Made by a program: the position numbers and the translations under genes. A stretch of DNA of 64,000 nucleotides from Haliclystus octoradiatus. Its lineage: Eukaryota > Cnidaria > Staurozoa > Stauromedusae > Haliclystidae. A model generated the notes under the pieces. That model worked only from the letters and a program-made list of their open reading frames with translations. It was not told the origin of the DNA and searched no databases. Positions 22,335-33,574 of the stretch are shown here, in pieces. The stretch spans positions 3,853,001 to 3,917,000 of the forward strand of contig OU744446.1 in NCBI GenBank assembly GCA_916610825.1, given 5' to 3'. Positions within the stretch are counted from its first letter, which is position 1. Each line of letters begins with the position of its first letter.

Positions 22335-24621
22335 ATGAAGAACAGCTTTTCTGTAAACATAATATATATAGTGACGATTATTTGTTTTAACATTTGTCAC
22401 GTCGAACTAGATAAAACTACTGTATCTGCAAATATGTGGAAAAATGTAATAAATTTGAGGAAATGTTTTCTCAAAACAAATATTCTATTAGTGTTTATAT
22501 TAAGTTACATTCCTTCAAAAGTTAAAACAAGGATTACAAACAACTCGAGAAATATCAACTCAACTGAAAATGAACAATTGAGACACGTCAACTCGACAAA
22601 TAGTTTGTATAGAATCTTATCAACTGCAACAACACCATTGGGTATTAATAAAATGAACAATTTTTCAACATCAAAACCGGGTTTGAATGATTCAAAGTCA
22701 CCAAAGAAAACTAGGATAGAGATTACAAGAGCACAGATGATTGTAAGTATATGACATATGCACGCGACCTGTTGCAAATCATAATGTGCAATTAATATTC
22801 AATTGATATACCGACTAGCTTCTGAAAAATCGACATAAAACATACTATTGATGATATTGGGGGCTGAAATAATACTGAAAGAACCAGCAGAAACATCAAC
22901 CTAGATTGTTTTTGCTTCGTTGAAAATTTACTGAAAGTCATATACAGAACTCTATAATCAGTATGGTTTTCAATTTTAAATTTTCAAAATGCGTATATTG
23001 TTATATAGTTCCTTTATCCTTTCACTACAAATCATACAAATATGCTTATGTTGATTCGATGACAGTTTTTTTATTTCAATTTACCGCAGAATATCATTTG
23101 TGACCGATATAGTATGTATGCTCATGTTATACCCATATATCGAATAATGTCCAGATACTAAAGCTAGGGCCAAACCGTGGAACATTTGCAGAACATTAGG
23201 TTTCACAGAACATTTCAAGCTTTCTTTGCGTCACTGGGTATAGTCAAGCCATTCACTGTGAATATTTGCTTACTGTTTTATTGCAAGCTGATGGTCATAG
23301 CGGAAAATCGAGGATATCTAAATGTTGTCACAATACCTTTCTGACTTCGTCGCTATATATACACACGTATTTAATAGAAAGTTTAGAATCCATCAGTATT
23401 GAAACTTTCTTAATCATTAATTATTATTTAAATGCGAAATAGGCATGGAAATTCAATTGTTATTAATTTATACCAAGTAACTGCTATATTGAAGCATCTT
23501 CAAAATTTGATCGAGATTGCTCTATAATGTGAAATAAAGGCAAGGCTTAGCAATAAGAGTACAGTTGGGTATTACCTTCTTATAATGCAATTTCTTGTAA
23601 AAAAGTTGTGAATTTGTCAACAAAGTAGTATTGTGATGCTCTTTTTACCGTCCATATATCAGACGTCTGCAGTAACAGAAGCAAATCACATAAGAATATA
23701 ATATCCATGCGATTTCTATATTGTGACGCTATGATGTTTCGATGGATATGCTGGAAAAAGTATTTAAATCAAATGTTGATCAACATAGGCTTCATAGTTC
23801 ACACTATTTTTAAACTTGGGGTGTCCTTTTGTCAAACAAAAGAAAAATTGAGTTGATCATTTCAGGATGGTCAATCTTTGGACTTCTTGACCCTCCGATA
23901 GACAAAATTAAACACACCTGTCCTGTGCACGCCCAAGCCAAAACATTGTCCAGTAGCTACCCCCCCCCCCCCAGGCCAGACTATAAATATCTCCTCGATC
24001 TAACTCTCATTCAAAGAAACAATGCTAATTAGATTATTCTCATAGTTATCGAGAATAATCTACAGTTATGGACTGGTTAGTGTAAAAAATAAACGCAAAG
24101 GTGCACCGGAACTAGTCTTCCAGGATGTTTTTATTCCTGTCTTCCAGAATAAGTTAAGAAAACTAGGAGATAGAGCATGGAGCAATAGGCTCAGTGCACG
24201 TTTTTCAAATATTTGTTAACTCTAATCAGTTTAGAATATCATATTGAATAACTGTAAACAATTTCAATAATAACGTGCACTATAACAGTTTCCATGTGAT
24301 AAACTTCTTTCCATTGGACTATACATATACTCCCGGATATAATTGCAAATCAGATAATAAAATTTGTTATTTACTTTATCTTTTACTTCAACTTCACAGA
24401 TAGGAGCAATCGTCGTTTGTTCAGCTGTTTTTATTGGCTCAGTTATTTTACTAGTAACACACATTCTTGGGAGGAGGGAAGTAAAAAAGAGACCATGGCT
24501 TTATAAGGAGAATGTGGTAGCTGATCGAAAGTTCAGCTGGCGAAGAAAGACCAAATCAAATAATAATGAAGACGAACAAGACATTTCATTGAAGGCACCG
24601 TATGAAACTGAGATTCATTAA
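22335..24621 (+). CDS. Small single-pass type I membrane protein, two exons, function unknown
   Basis: Exon 1 is 22335-22742 (donor GTAAGT) and exon 2 is 24400-24621 (acceptor TTCACAG), phase 0, total 209 aa. The N-terminus MKNSFSVNIIYIVTIICFNICHVE looks like a cleavable signal peptide. The lumenal part is rich in Asn, Ser and Thr, with several N-glycosylation sequons (NNS, NST, NST, NFS, NDS). Exon 2 starts with the hydrophobic helix IGAIVVCSAVFIGSVILLV, then a basic cytoplasmic tail (GRREVKKRPWLYK, FSWRRKTK) and an acidic patch. This is the layout of a small glycosylated surface protein. No family is recognised. A second hydrophobic stretch (ILLVFILSYIP) within exon 1 is unusual. An upstream in-frame start at 22251 is not ATG, so 22335 was chosen. 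Confidence 0.65.
23958..23974. repeat. Poly-C tract in the intron of the membrane protein gene
   Basis: A run of about 14 C. Such runs occur at the ends of the poly-G/C-ended MITEs in this window, but no matching second end was identified here. Confidence 0.5.
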
Positions 24622-25345
24622 AACAATTAGTATGAACGAGGTTTTAAAGCAATTAATTATGATGTATCTAATGTGTGTAGCGTAAATGCATTATATACAA
24701 TAGTAAATGTACTTCCTGTATAATCACTATGGATGTATAAAATGCCTTATTCGTTATTAATTAAACACCATCGAGTAGGACTGATTCTTATGCAGGCTAT
24801 ACTACGTACTATAAGTACTATATACTAAGTAGAGGAGAGATGTAATATACACAGTATAATTCTGAATCATCATGATAGCAATAATTTCAACGATGATGTT
24901 TCTATCAAAGTAATTTACTACTTTACTCTTGTTTGAGTATTTTAACAATTATTGTGACGTTGAATGCATGCACACGTCTCATTTTTTGCAGCACAAATAT
25001 TCTATTTGCAGGTTAATCGTAAATTGCTAAGTCAAAGGTGTATGGCAACCACAATTCAAACTATTTTTTCAGAATTTAGCAGAATTAACATTTTAGTCTA
25101 GAACACTTGCTCTTTGGTCATCAAAATCTATTTTTACTCGAATAACTATGATCATGCTATAATTAAACATAATTATTAATAACTTGATATTCTATATAAA
25201 ATCTTGAATCATGCCTAAATCTTGAAATTTTGTGTTAATCCAGGGCAATGCAATGCCTATTAATGACTAGATAGTAATTGATATTATGTTAATTTATAGT
25301 GAACAACCTCTCTCCGGTGATTGTCTCTTAATCCTGTAAATATTC
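24622..25345. other. Intergenic, no gene recognised
   Basis: AT-rich spacer between the membrane protein gene and the first SINE copy. Nothing else supported. Confidence 0.4.
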
Positions 25346-25356
25346 ATGTACAATTA

Positions 25357-25736
25357 ATATTAAAGTAATGTAGACGGTGTCGCCCTACCGAAGGCACCCG
25401 TACCACTCCTCTATTTCTAGATGAGTGGCTTTTTTCGCTGAGAGCAATGATTTTAAACGCTCTTTGTTGATCTCAGCCACTTCACTGCAGATCAATTTCA
25501 ACAGATTTCATGGCAGATAGGTCTTGATTGTCAATGCGCAACGATGCGCCGCAGCTACTCACAATGCAATTCCCTCTGGACCATTCCATCCACCATCCTC
25601 ATATGGTACTCATTTGATGTTTCAGATATAGTCAAGGCTGAGTTGACCTTAGGGGGATTTGAACCACAGTCGATCAGATATGATCCGATCTGAAGTTTGG
25701 TTGCTCTGCTATCTGAGCTAATCCTTCTTAGAGTAA
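25357..25736 (-). mobile_element. tRNA-derived SINE, copy 1
   Basis: Read on the minus strand, a tRNA-like head (GATTAGCTCAGATAGCAGAGC as A-box region, GTTCAAATCC as B-box) is followed by a body alignable throughout to 30363-30750. It is flanked by the exact 11-bp duplication ATGTACAATTA at 25346-25356 and 25737-25747. The pol III promoter boxes, lack of coding capacity and target duplication make this a SINE presumably mobilised by a partner LINE. Confidence 0.9.
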
Positions 25737-26119
25737 ATGTACAATTAGAGTTTCATAATCATAAAATCAGTCACAGATCACCATTGAATCACACTAGTCG
25801 TTTTCTGAGTTTGAACTTTATCTTAAAAATATTCAATATATTCAATATACAATTATGCCTAACGATATTATCATCCCTAAAAATTAGTCATCACTCATTA
25901 CTTAATTTTAAAAGGAATTTATTGAAGAAGATTTTATAAAGCTACAAACCTGAAGAAAAAGAAAATTACAAAAATGCTCATTCAAAAGTCAAGGGAAAAT
26001 TAATTTTATACTTCTTTAATAGCTCCCAAGGATTAAAAATATTTATTACATGTTTATTGACAATTTCTGCTTTTCAATTACATTTTGTTAAGTGATAATT
26101 ATCGTAATTCGATTATATA

Positions 26120-27115
26120 TCACCAATTTAAACTCAACGATTCAACTCTTCCAGTCTTTGTAATTGTTCGAAACATCCCTCTTCTTATTTCGGGTAATTG
26201 GAAGCAGCAAATGAATGCATTGCCAGTCGAATTTAAAAATATTAAAATAAGAAATGCTATTTGATAATTTATCAATTCAAAACTTGGTGTGATTAATTCA
26301 TAAATTAATAATGTATAGAGTATAAAATAAGGTAGATACGTCAAACTGATCCAAATAAATAAAGTGAACATTGCACATGAGTACCGTTTACGACGTTGTG
26401 TTGTTATCGCAACACGCCGAATCTCTTTGATTGGCTGATCAATATTTACAACAGTGTTTATTGGCTTTAGAATAATAAAATGCATCACAACTCCCCATAA
26501 TATTGCAGAGAACATTAATGAAGTACTAACACGAGCGAATAATAAATTGTTATGAACATAGTGACTCGAGATACTGACGATAAAAGAACATAACGATATT
26601 ACTATTGCGACGTACATGATATTACGTACTGTAATAAATTTCTTATAAAATACAGGTGTGAATTTTGAAAATAGCCTCTCGAATGTAAATAGATAAATTA
26701 AACATATGGCTATCAACTGACTAGCAAACGTAGCGACCTCAGCCATAATCAAATAAACACATGATAATTCCAGGTACCTATTCAATGTATATGCAACGAT
26801 TGATGGCATTAATATTAAACCAACAATTGTATCTTTTAATACCATAAAACCAATTGTAAAGTATTGTGGTTTATGTAAATTCTTTGATTTGATAATTGCT
26901 AGTAGAATGATTAAATTCAAAAAGCCAGTTGGTAGTGCAAACATCACGGAGGCAACGCCAAAAGCAAGTCTTTTTAATGGGATGTCGCCTGATTTCGTGA
27001 TTTGTAATGCGAGAATATAGCGAACTGCATATGATTTACAACCAGCAGTCGAATAATTTCCTGGAATAAAATCTGGTGGGATTCCATTCGTTGAATTTCT
27101 ATTCCAGAAGCTCAT
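26120..27115 (-). CDS. Lineage B rhodopsin-class GPCR without DRY or NPxxY
   Basis: 331 aa, intronless, with seven hydrophobic segments. The N-terminus has NST and NYS glycosylation sequons. TM1 contains LPTGFLNLIILL, and ICL1/TM2 contains KSKNLHKPQYFTIGFMVLKD, the same position as KKPCYVFIGYLNLSD in lineage A. The end of TM3 reads FERLFSKF instead of DRY, and TM7 reads NSTGNAFICCFQ instead of NPxxY. TM6 has a proline (YLPYF). The frame is intact and the gene is full length, so it is probably functional, but G-protein coupling cannot be assumed. The only relative nearby is the broken gene at 37580-38505. Ligand unknown. ATG at 27115 was chosen as the only one giving TM1 at a normal distance. 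Confidence 0.88.
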   Translation of the reverse strand: MSFWNRNSTNGIPPDFIPGNYSTAGCKSYAVRYILALQITKSGDIPLKRLAFGVASVMFALPTGFLNLIILLAIIKSKNLHKPQYFTIGFMVLKDTIVGLILMPSIVAYTLNRYLELSCVYLIMAEVATFASQLIAICLIYLFTFERLFSKFTPVFYKKFITVRNIMYVAIVISLCSFIVSISSHYVHNNLLFARVSTSLMFSAILWGVVMHFIILKPINTVVNIDQPIKEIRRVAITTQRRKRYSCAMFTLFIWISLTYLPYFILYTLLIYELITPSFELINYQIAFLILIFLNSTGNAFICCFQLPEIRRGMFRTITKTGRVESLSLNW

Positions 27116-27344
27116 ATCTTTGTATCTATATAAATTTCCTCCGTCAACTCATAGAAAAATCAATAGTATTGCGAAGACAACCGTGTTTGTGCTACAGAAA
27201 ACATGTTTATTTCATATATTAAAAGTTCAAGGTATAATATATTTTTTTTAAACGGCGTTGTCTTTTAGTGAATGCAAAACATTCAAGCTAATATTGCATT
27301 TAGAATAGAAAGATATTGAATGATCTTGAAATTAAACAAAGAAA

Positions 27345-27640
27345 TGTATAATTGGGGGGACCAAATTAGATTTCGCGAGCATATGGCAGAAATTAAACCC
27401 CTGCAATTGAATCCATACACGCCTGGCTGTAACTAGAAGCTCCTTACTTCTTAAGTCTTTGTCATTTTTGCCGGACAAAACTGTCATTTTCACCGAAAAT
27501 CAAGCATTGGCATTTGCATATTTTGGGAGGTTCAGTACTTTAATATCTTCAAAATTGCACTAATTTGCATTTTTTTGTCTCAAATTTGCACGAAATATGA
27601 GTCAAACATTTGAATTGGCCGCCCCCGGTAGTTACGGCCG
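27345..27640. repeat. Probable old repeat with G-rich and C-rich ends
   Basis: Starts 'attgggggga' and ends 'ggccgcccccggtagttac'. The interior has repeated 'aatttgca' and 'tttgcat' blocks. It resembles the poly-G/C-ended MITEs in style, but the ends do not align cleanly. Confidence 0.3.
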
Positions 27641-28630
27641 TGACTTCATATGTTTAGTATACTGAATGGTGTGCTAATTAATAATGGTGGGTGCATCTCC
27701 ATGGTCTCTGAAGACTCTTTGAGTATATATATATATTTAAGAAGTTTCAATATCTTTAAGGATATCTGTTTCAAAATGAGGAAAATATTACGATTTAAAC
27801 GCACAATGCTGTATATATACATCTATTCATTCATTTGAGGATACATTTTTTCGTACAATCGGTTTTATTTGATATATCTAATTAGATAAAACCTACTGTT
27901 TATTAATTAAACGCTGATTGACGTGAACTAACGTAATGTCATGTAATATGCTAGCCGTAATTTCAATATAGCTTTTCTATTCCATTCCATATAATATACT
28001 AAAACAAATATATAAAATCCTATCATCCTTAAATAAAATAAAACTAACTGTAAATGTCTACACATATTTTGAAATCCAAAAATAATAATTAAAGCTAATA
28101 AAATAAATTAATAATCTAGGCATAATTTTGATGCCTTCTCATTGCAAATTATTTTCTCGTTCCATTGTAAAATGATGCTTCTCCATTGTATGGTGTTGTG
28201 TACACAAAGCCAGGATTTGAACGCTTATGCCATGCTGGTATATATAGGGTATACTTGCAAAGATAGTTAAAATAGGAACACTCTTTATAAACTCAAGACA
28301 CTAAGACGTGTATCCAAGCACTGTTAATGTATAATATTATGTCGTTAGCATTTTGAGCGATTTGTTTCCGATTACAATTTACCAGTTTTGAAATAGATAT
28401 ATTTATGTCTATGCAATGCTTATCCTGTCGTTGTAATATTGCCATGCATATAGTATAGACGGTCGGATATTACAACCCACTCCTCTTAAATCATAATATC
28501 AAAATCACCTTTATAGTACAAATTTCAAGATATACAAGCTATTTTCTTGGCATAAACATTGTGGCCCGGGATTGTGGCACTTTAGTAAATTCCCTATACA
28601 TTATGACAAAATGTTGGATCATTATTTTAG

Positions 28631-28710
28631 TATGAAAGATAGCGACAAAATATCACGATTAAATTTTTTCCGACGAGTTTAATAGTGATTTTTTGTCGCT
28701 ATCTTTCATA
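28631..28710. repeat. Foldback hairpin, 33-bp arms
   Basis: TATGAAAGATAGCGACAAAA opens the left arm (28631-28663). The right arm (28678-28710) is its inverse with two mismatches. The loop is 14 nt. Likely a MITE remnant. Confidence 0.75.
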
Positions 28711-28796
28711 ATAAAATGTTTTTCGAAGAACCTTTTAAGTACTTGATCATTATTCGAGCCTGTATTGGAATGCTTAGCTATGAAGAACTGTAGATT

Positions 28797-28859
28797 CATT
28801 CCATAACGGCCCTCAACTCCACGCAGACGCTGCGTGGAGTTGAGGGCCATTATGGAATG
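28797..28859. repeat. Near-perfect palindrome, 30-bp arms with 3-nt loop
   Basis: Left arm 28797-28826 and right arm 28830-28859 pair with a single mismatch; the centre is GCAG-ACG-CTGC. GAAGAACTGT occurs on both sides (28782-28791 and 28866-28875), a possible 10-bp duplication. The arms are GC-richer than the surroundings. Either a tiny foldback element or a hairpin-forming site. Confidence 0.8.
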
Positions 28860-29479
28860 AGACTAGAAGAACTGTGAAAGCCATTTTGTATCTAGGATAT
28901 AATTATAGCTAATATAGGTATATTATTTCCATTGCTGTATAGGGGTAGCCTGATATGAGGGAAATCAAGATAAGTAAATTATTATAAAAACTATAACAAT
29001 AAAATAAAAAATTAATTATAATGAGTGTAAGCTTGTAAATTCACATATTTTTATAGAAATGCTCAAATTTTGAGTAAAACAATGCGTGAATCTGAGTAAC
29101 GGAAAAAGGCTTTTGCCTCATCGTTGTCTCTTATTCATAAAAACTATATAGACATTTTGTTTACCATAATAATTTTGATATTAATTCAACTAAGATTATG
29201 TATATAGAACGAATACTTCAATAAACAAAAGTTTCTCTTTGGTCGTAACATATTTTAATCGTCATATTATTGTCATTGTCCTTTTTTTTACATAAACACA
29301 ATGTAATTAAAATTCGTTGACTAGTATACAGATGCTATAGTCATATAACTAAATATGTGGAGTACATTAAACATATCGATCTACGAAAGGTTGCTTTGAA
29401 AAAGGATGTCAAAATTCAAGTATCAATTGTATGATTTATGTGTTATTATAAACAAAAGGCTCAAATCAAAGTGGAAGTA

Positions 29480-29640
29480 CGGTCATAGTTGGTATAATGG
29501 CCACCTGTCTAGAGTGGTCACTCTAGTAATGTTCAAAATAGCATTTTCCATTGGATTAACGCTGTAAATAAAATGTCACTTGCATATAGTGGTCAATTTG
29601 TCTACCACTCATGGTTGGCTGTTAATTACAGGTGTAACTG
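29480..29640. mobile_element. Pogo/Tigger-type MITE, degraded copy
   Basis: Interior 'taatggccacctgtctagagtggtcactc' aligns with the better preserved copy at 55644-55820. Ends have decayed, so borders are approximate. Confidence 0.5.
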
Positions 29641-29739
29641 CCCGTGTAACTGTAATACAGAGACAATGCCATCATTTAATAGATATAGATAGATGTATTT
29701 TATTGACTAATAAAATAGCATGGTTTGTTCGCGTACACT

Positions 29740-31106
29740 TCACATACTTGCATTATTTACAGGAGCAACCATTTGAATTGGATGTATTCGTTGATTGGTA
29801 GTCAATACTTTCCATTTCCTTAAAATCTTTTTGATTTCAATTCTCATTGTTTGTAAATACCAGCAATAGACAATAGGATTAATAATTGAATTCATCAATA
29901 GAAACACTGAACCAATTAGAAACATTTTACGTAATATTGGTTTCGATTTATGATAATCTACCATCAAACCAGAAATTATTGCATAGGGATAATGTGAAAA
30001 TACCATACATACAAATATAATAAGCAGTGTTCTTGTTAACACTCTTTGTTTCAATTCTTTGCTGTCAGAATGATTTACATTAATGTTTTTCCGTAAACGG
30101 CGTTTTAAATAGAATATTCTACAATGGACATACAGATTCAAAGGTAAAACAATAAATAACAAAGTAGAAAACAGATATTGAAATAATAACTTCTTGTGTA
30201 CAAATAATGTAGTAACTCCGATACATAGACTAAAACAAAATGCTGCTATTGTAAGAATACATGTAAAGCGTAATGTAAACACTCTTGTGTATTTGTACGG
30301 ATAAAATATAGCAATATGACGATCTGTTGCAATTAATATCATGCCAGTTGTGGTCATCAAAGTAAGTAAAGTAGGTAATGTGGACGGTGTCGCCCTACCG
30401 AAGGCACCCGTACCACTCCTCTATTTCTAGAGGAGTGGCTCTTTTCGCTAAGAGCAATGATGTTAAACGCTCCTTAGATCTCAGCCGCGACACTGCAGAT
30501 CAATTTCAACAGATTTCATGGCAGATAGGCCTTGATTGTCAATGCGCAACGATGCGCCGCAGCTACTCACAATGCAATTCCTTCTGAACCATTCCATCCG
30601 CCATCCTTAGATGGTACTCATTTGATGTTTCAGATAAAGCCAAGGCTGAGTTGACCTGAGGGGGATTTGAACCACGGTCGATCAGATATGATACGATCTG
30701 AAGTTCGGTTGCTCTGCCAACTGAGCTAATCACCCCTAAAATCACCCCTAGTCATCAAAGCAATAGTAAATACACACATAAGCCAAGGTACTAAGAAATC
30801 ACAGCTTAATTTGGTTGAATCAGTCCATGTGACATAAGTTAAAAATGGCATTAAAACCAAACCAGTCAATCCGTCACTAACACTTAAATATCCAATAAAT
30901 ATGTAACAGGGCTTTTGTAATTTTCGAGATGTAAAAACTACAAATGCTGCAAGGAAATTTAGCATTATTGTTGGTAACATTAAAATAATACAAGCAACTC
31001 CAGTTAGAAACCCATCTATTGTTAAGCCATTAGGATTAATGTTGAATTTGAATTGTGTATCTTTACAGTTCAATCTTAATGCACTCGTGCAGTAAGTGTC
31101 ATTCAT
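29740..31106 (-). pseudogene. Lineage A GPCR split by a SINE insertion
   Basis: Coding parts are 31106-30751 (N-terminus to TM3, ending ...CVFTIALMT) and 30362-29740 (rest of TM3 to C-terminus, beginning with MTTTGMILIATDRHIAIF context). Between them sits a 388-bp SINE (30363-30750) with the 10-bp duplication GTCATCAAAG. Conceptually the sequence on either side of the SINE is one uninterrupted frame with no other defect, so the SINE is the only lesion. Features: INPNGLT motif before TM1, DRH instead of DRY, NPIVY in TM7, ECL2 very short. The disruption lies in the middle of TM3, so the locus should not make a full receptor unless the SINE is spliced out or is absent from the other haplotype. 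Confidence 0.92.
30363..30750 (-). mobile_element. tRNA-derived SINE, copy 2, inside a GPCR coding sequence
   Basis: Same family and orientation as 25357-25736: tRNA-like head TAGCTCAGTTGGCAGAGC and B-box GGTTCAAATCC on the minus strand. Flanked by exact GTCATCAAAG copies at 30353-30362 and 30751-30760. It splits the receptor gene in TM3. Confidence 0.95.
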
Positions 31107-31249
31107 TTCTGCTTGGATTAAAATCTAATTTCAAATACCGAGTTTGTTGGAAGCGAATTTTTCCAGGTTTTACTTATAGCTTGTTGTTTTGTGTATATAT
31201 TGTGTTACCATATATTTTATATTCAAAGAATGCTCATTGAGATCTCAAT

Positions 31250-32602
31250 ATACTACATGTAATGTAACGTACTTGTTGTATATGTTAAGGGGGAATAGTA
31301 TATGATATAACACTCAGTTCGGGCACAAATATCGTGATTATGTATTTTACAACTTTCTTTGAAGATTTATATAGTTGCGAGCTAATTATTATATTTGGTT
31401 ATTTCTAATTTTGCGTAGAAAGTGAAACAAATATTAGATACTGGAGGTCTTTCAATGTATATATTTATGCATGTGTAATTAATGATTAACAACACGATCA
31501 TTGACGTTGTTATCTAAATGAAAGAGAATATTATACGGATGAAAACTATGCGAATCATGAGTTACGAAATTTTTCAATTCAAATATATAAGACTCTTTGT
31601 ATGATAAAAAAACATAATTAATTTTTTTACTCAAACGGATGTTTTTCTGTTCTAGTATGATTGGCATAAACTGGACTTTGAATGGAAAGAATATTACTGT
31701 ACAAACATCCGTCTCGTTTATGATAATGTAATGTTTATGAAATCTGATTGATAGCGTCAGCTAAATTTAATCGGCTTAAGGGTTATTCTCAATTAATGCA
31801 TGATGATGATGATGTTGATCTATTCAAATATATATATATTTAATCACATTTTATTTATTTTTTCAAAGATGAAATGGAATACTTGGAATGACTTTCTTGT
31901 GTCTTCTAATTTTTTGATAAATTAATAAGTTATTTAAACTATAACAAAATAATTATGTAAAATACAAAACTAAACGATTTTATAACTCATTCAAATCCAA
32001 ATCCTATCTGTCTCGATAATTATATCACCCTCATCAGTTATTTATTTTATGACTATAATACTATATATATATATACCTTGCAGAATTTTGTAAATCTTTA
32101 CTGCAGTTCCACTGTATGCTATGTTTACTATAATAATACTTCTTGTAAATGAGATTAATTTATCAAGGCACAGTTATGTCTTTCTTCGCAGATTTTCCCA
32201 TTAGGAATCGAACAGCTCCAGATCAACACAACCTGTATATATGAATAAATTATGGAATATTCTCTCCCATCGAATTCATGCATTGAATCACATATCAAAA
32301 AAAGTTTTTCATCAGGTTATAGGAATTTTTTGCTTGTTTCATAATATAAGCCATTAGCGTAATTATAGATTGGTAACGTGTGTCTTGCTGAGAACTCGAG
32401 ATTCAGCACGAAAAATCAACAAAAGGTAGGATACAAAATTTATAAAACCTGGTATAAAACATCATTAAATCTGGGATCCAAGAAGACAAATTTTAAGGTT
32501 TTATTTTTGTATATGCTTTGGCTGCGTCTTTCTGTTACATTGGAATGAAAAACAATTACCCACTTCATTGTACTTTGAAATTTACGCCATATTCTTTGTA
32601 AA
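31250..32602. other. Intergenic, no gene recognised
   Basis: AT-rich, with a CATGATGATGATGATG run near 31799-31815 and a (TA)n run near 31830. The short open frames here show no similarity to known proteins. Confidence 0.45.
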
Positions 32603-33574
32603 TTATATAATTCCACTCCCGATTCCACTCTTGCTTACAGTAGTCGATTCTGGGTATATCCGTTTTGTTGTAGTCAAAGACTTACATTTTCGTAATATCC
32701 TTTTTATTTCTCTTCTTATAACTTGTAAATACAAACAATAAATGATAGAGTTGATGACTGCATTTGTTAAAAGCAGAACTGCACTAATCAAAAAGATAAT
32801 ACGTAAAATCTGTTCTGCCCTCTGATAATCTTTCAGAAAACTAGAGATAATTGCATACGGTAAATGAGAGAAAACAGTCAAAAGGAATATGATAGCAAGC
32901 GTTCTTGACAAATTTCGTTGGTGAATTAAAGTAGAATCAGAGTGAGTTTTGTCATTGCTAACAAGACGACGTTTCAAATACCAAATTCTAAGATGTACGT
33001 ATAGATTCCATGGAGAAACAACAAGAAACAATCCAGCAAAAATGCTCTCGAATAACAACGTTTTCCTTAGAAAAAATGCACAAATCCCAACTCCCATGCT
33101 AATGAAGGTTGCAATAAACATAAGTTTGCATGTAAAACGTAACGTGAAAATATTAGTATATTTATAAGGATGGAATATTGCTATGTAGCGATCCGTTGAG
33201 ATGAAAATTAAACCAGCCGATGTCATAACTGTAAGAGTAAATGCACATATTTCAAGAGGGGCCCAGAAATGATTACAACTGAGAAGACGTGAATCAGTCC
33301 AAGAGCTATATGTAAAACAAGGAACTAAAATTGAGCCAGTTAATCCATCACATAAAGTTAGATAACCAATAAAATAATAGCATGGTTTTCTAAGGTTTCG
33401 AGATGTAAATATAGTAAATGCAGCAAAGAAATTCAATGACACTGTTGGTAAAATGAGAATAGCAAAAGCAATTCCAGTTATAAGTCCTTCCGATGTTAAA
33501 CCGTTTGGATTAATGTAAAATTTTCGTTTTCCTACACAGCTCAAGGTTGTATTCCCAATGTGATATCCTTTCAT
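32603..33574 (-). CDS. Lineage A rhodopsin-class GPCR
   Basis: 323 aa, intronless, with seven membrane segments. It has the lineage signature INPNGLT just before TM1 and KPCYYFIGYLTLCD at ICL1/TM2, intact DRYIAIF after TM3, SHLPYAI in TM6, and NSIIYCLY in TM7 where others have NPIVY (proline replaced by serine). ECL2 is very short and has no cysteine to pair with TM3, unlike most class A receptors but as in the melanocortin/adenosine/lysophospholipid group. C-terminus basic (RREIKRILRKCKS). The closest relative is the SINE-split gene 1.5 kb away, in the same orientation. Ligand unknown. Confidence 0.9.
   Translation of the reverse strand: MKGYHIGNTTLSCVGKRKFYINPNGLTSEGLITGIAFAILILPTVSLNFFAAFTIFTSRNLRKPCYYFIGYLTLCDGLTGSILVPCFTYSSWTDSRLLSCNHFWAPLEICAFTLTVMTSAGLIFISTDRYIAIFHPYKYTNIFTLRFTCKLMFIATFISMGVGICAFFLRKTLLFESIFAGLFLVVSPWNLYVHLRIWYLKRRLVSNDKTHSDSTLIHQRNLSRTLAIIFLLTVFSHLPYAIISSFLKDYQRAEQILRIIFLISAVLLLTNAVINSIIYCLYLQVIRREIKRILRKCKSLTTTKRIYPESTTVSKSGIGSGII

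Noticed and set aside
22505-22777. 90-codon minus-strand frame
   Set aside because: Antisense to exon 1 of the membrane protein gene, which has better splice and signal-peptide support.
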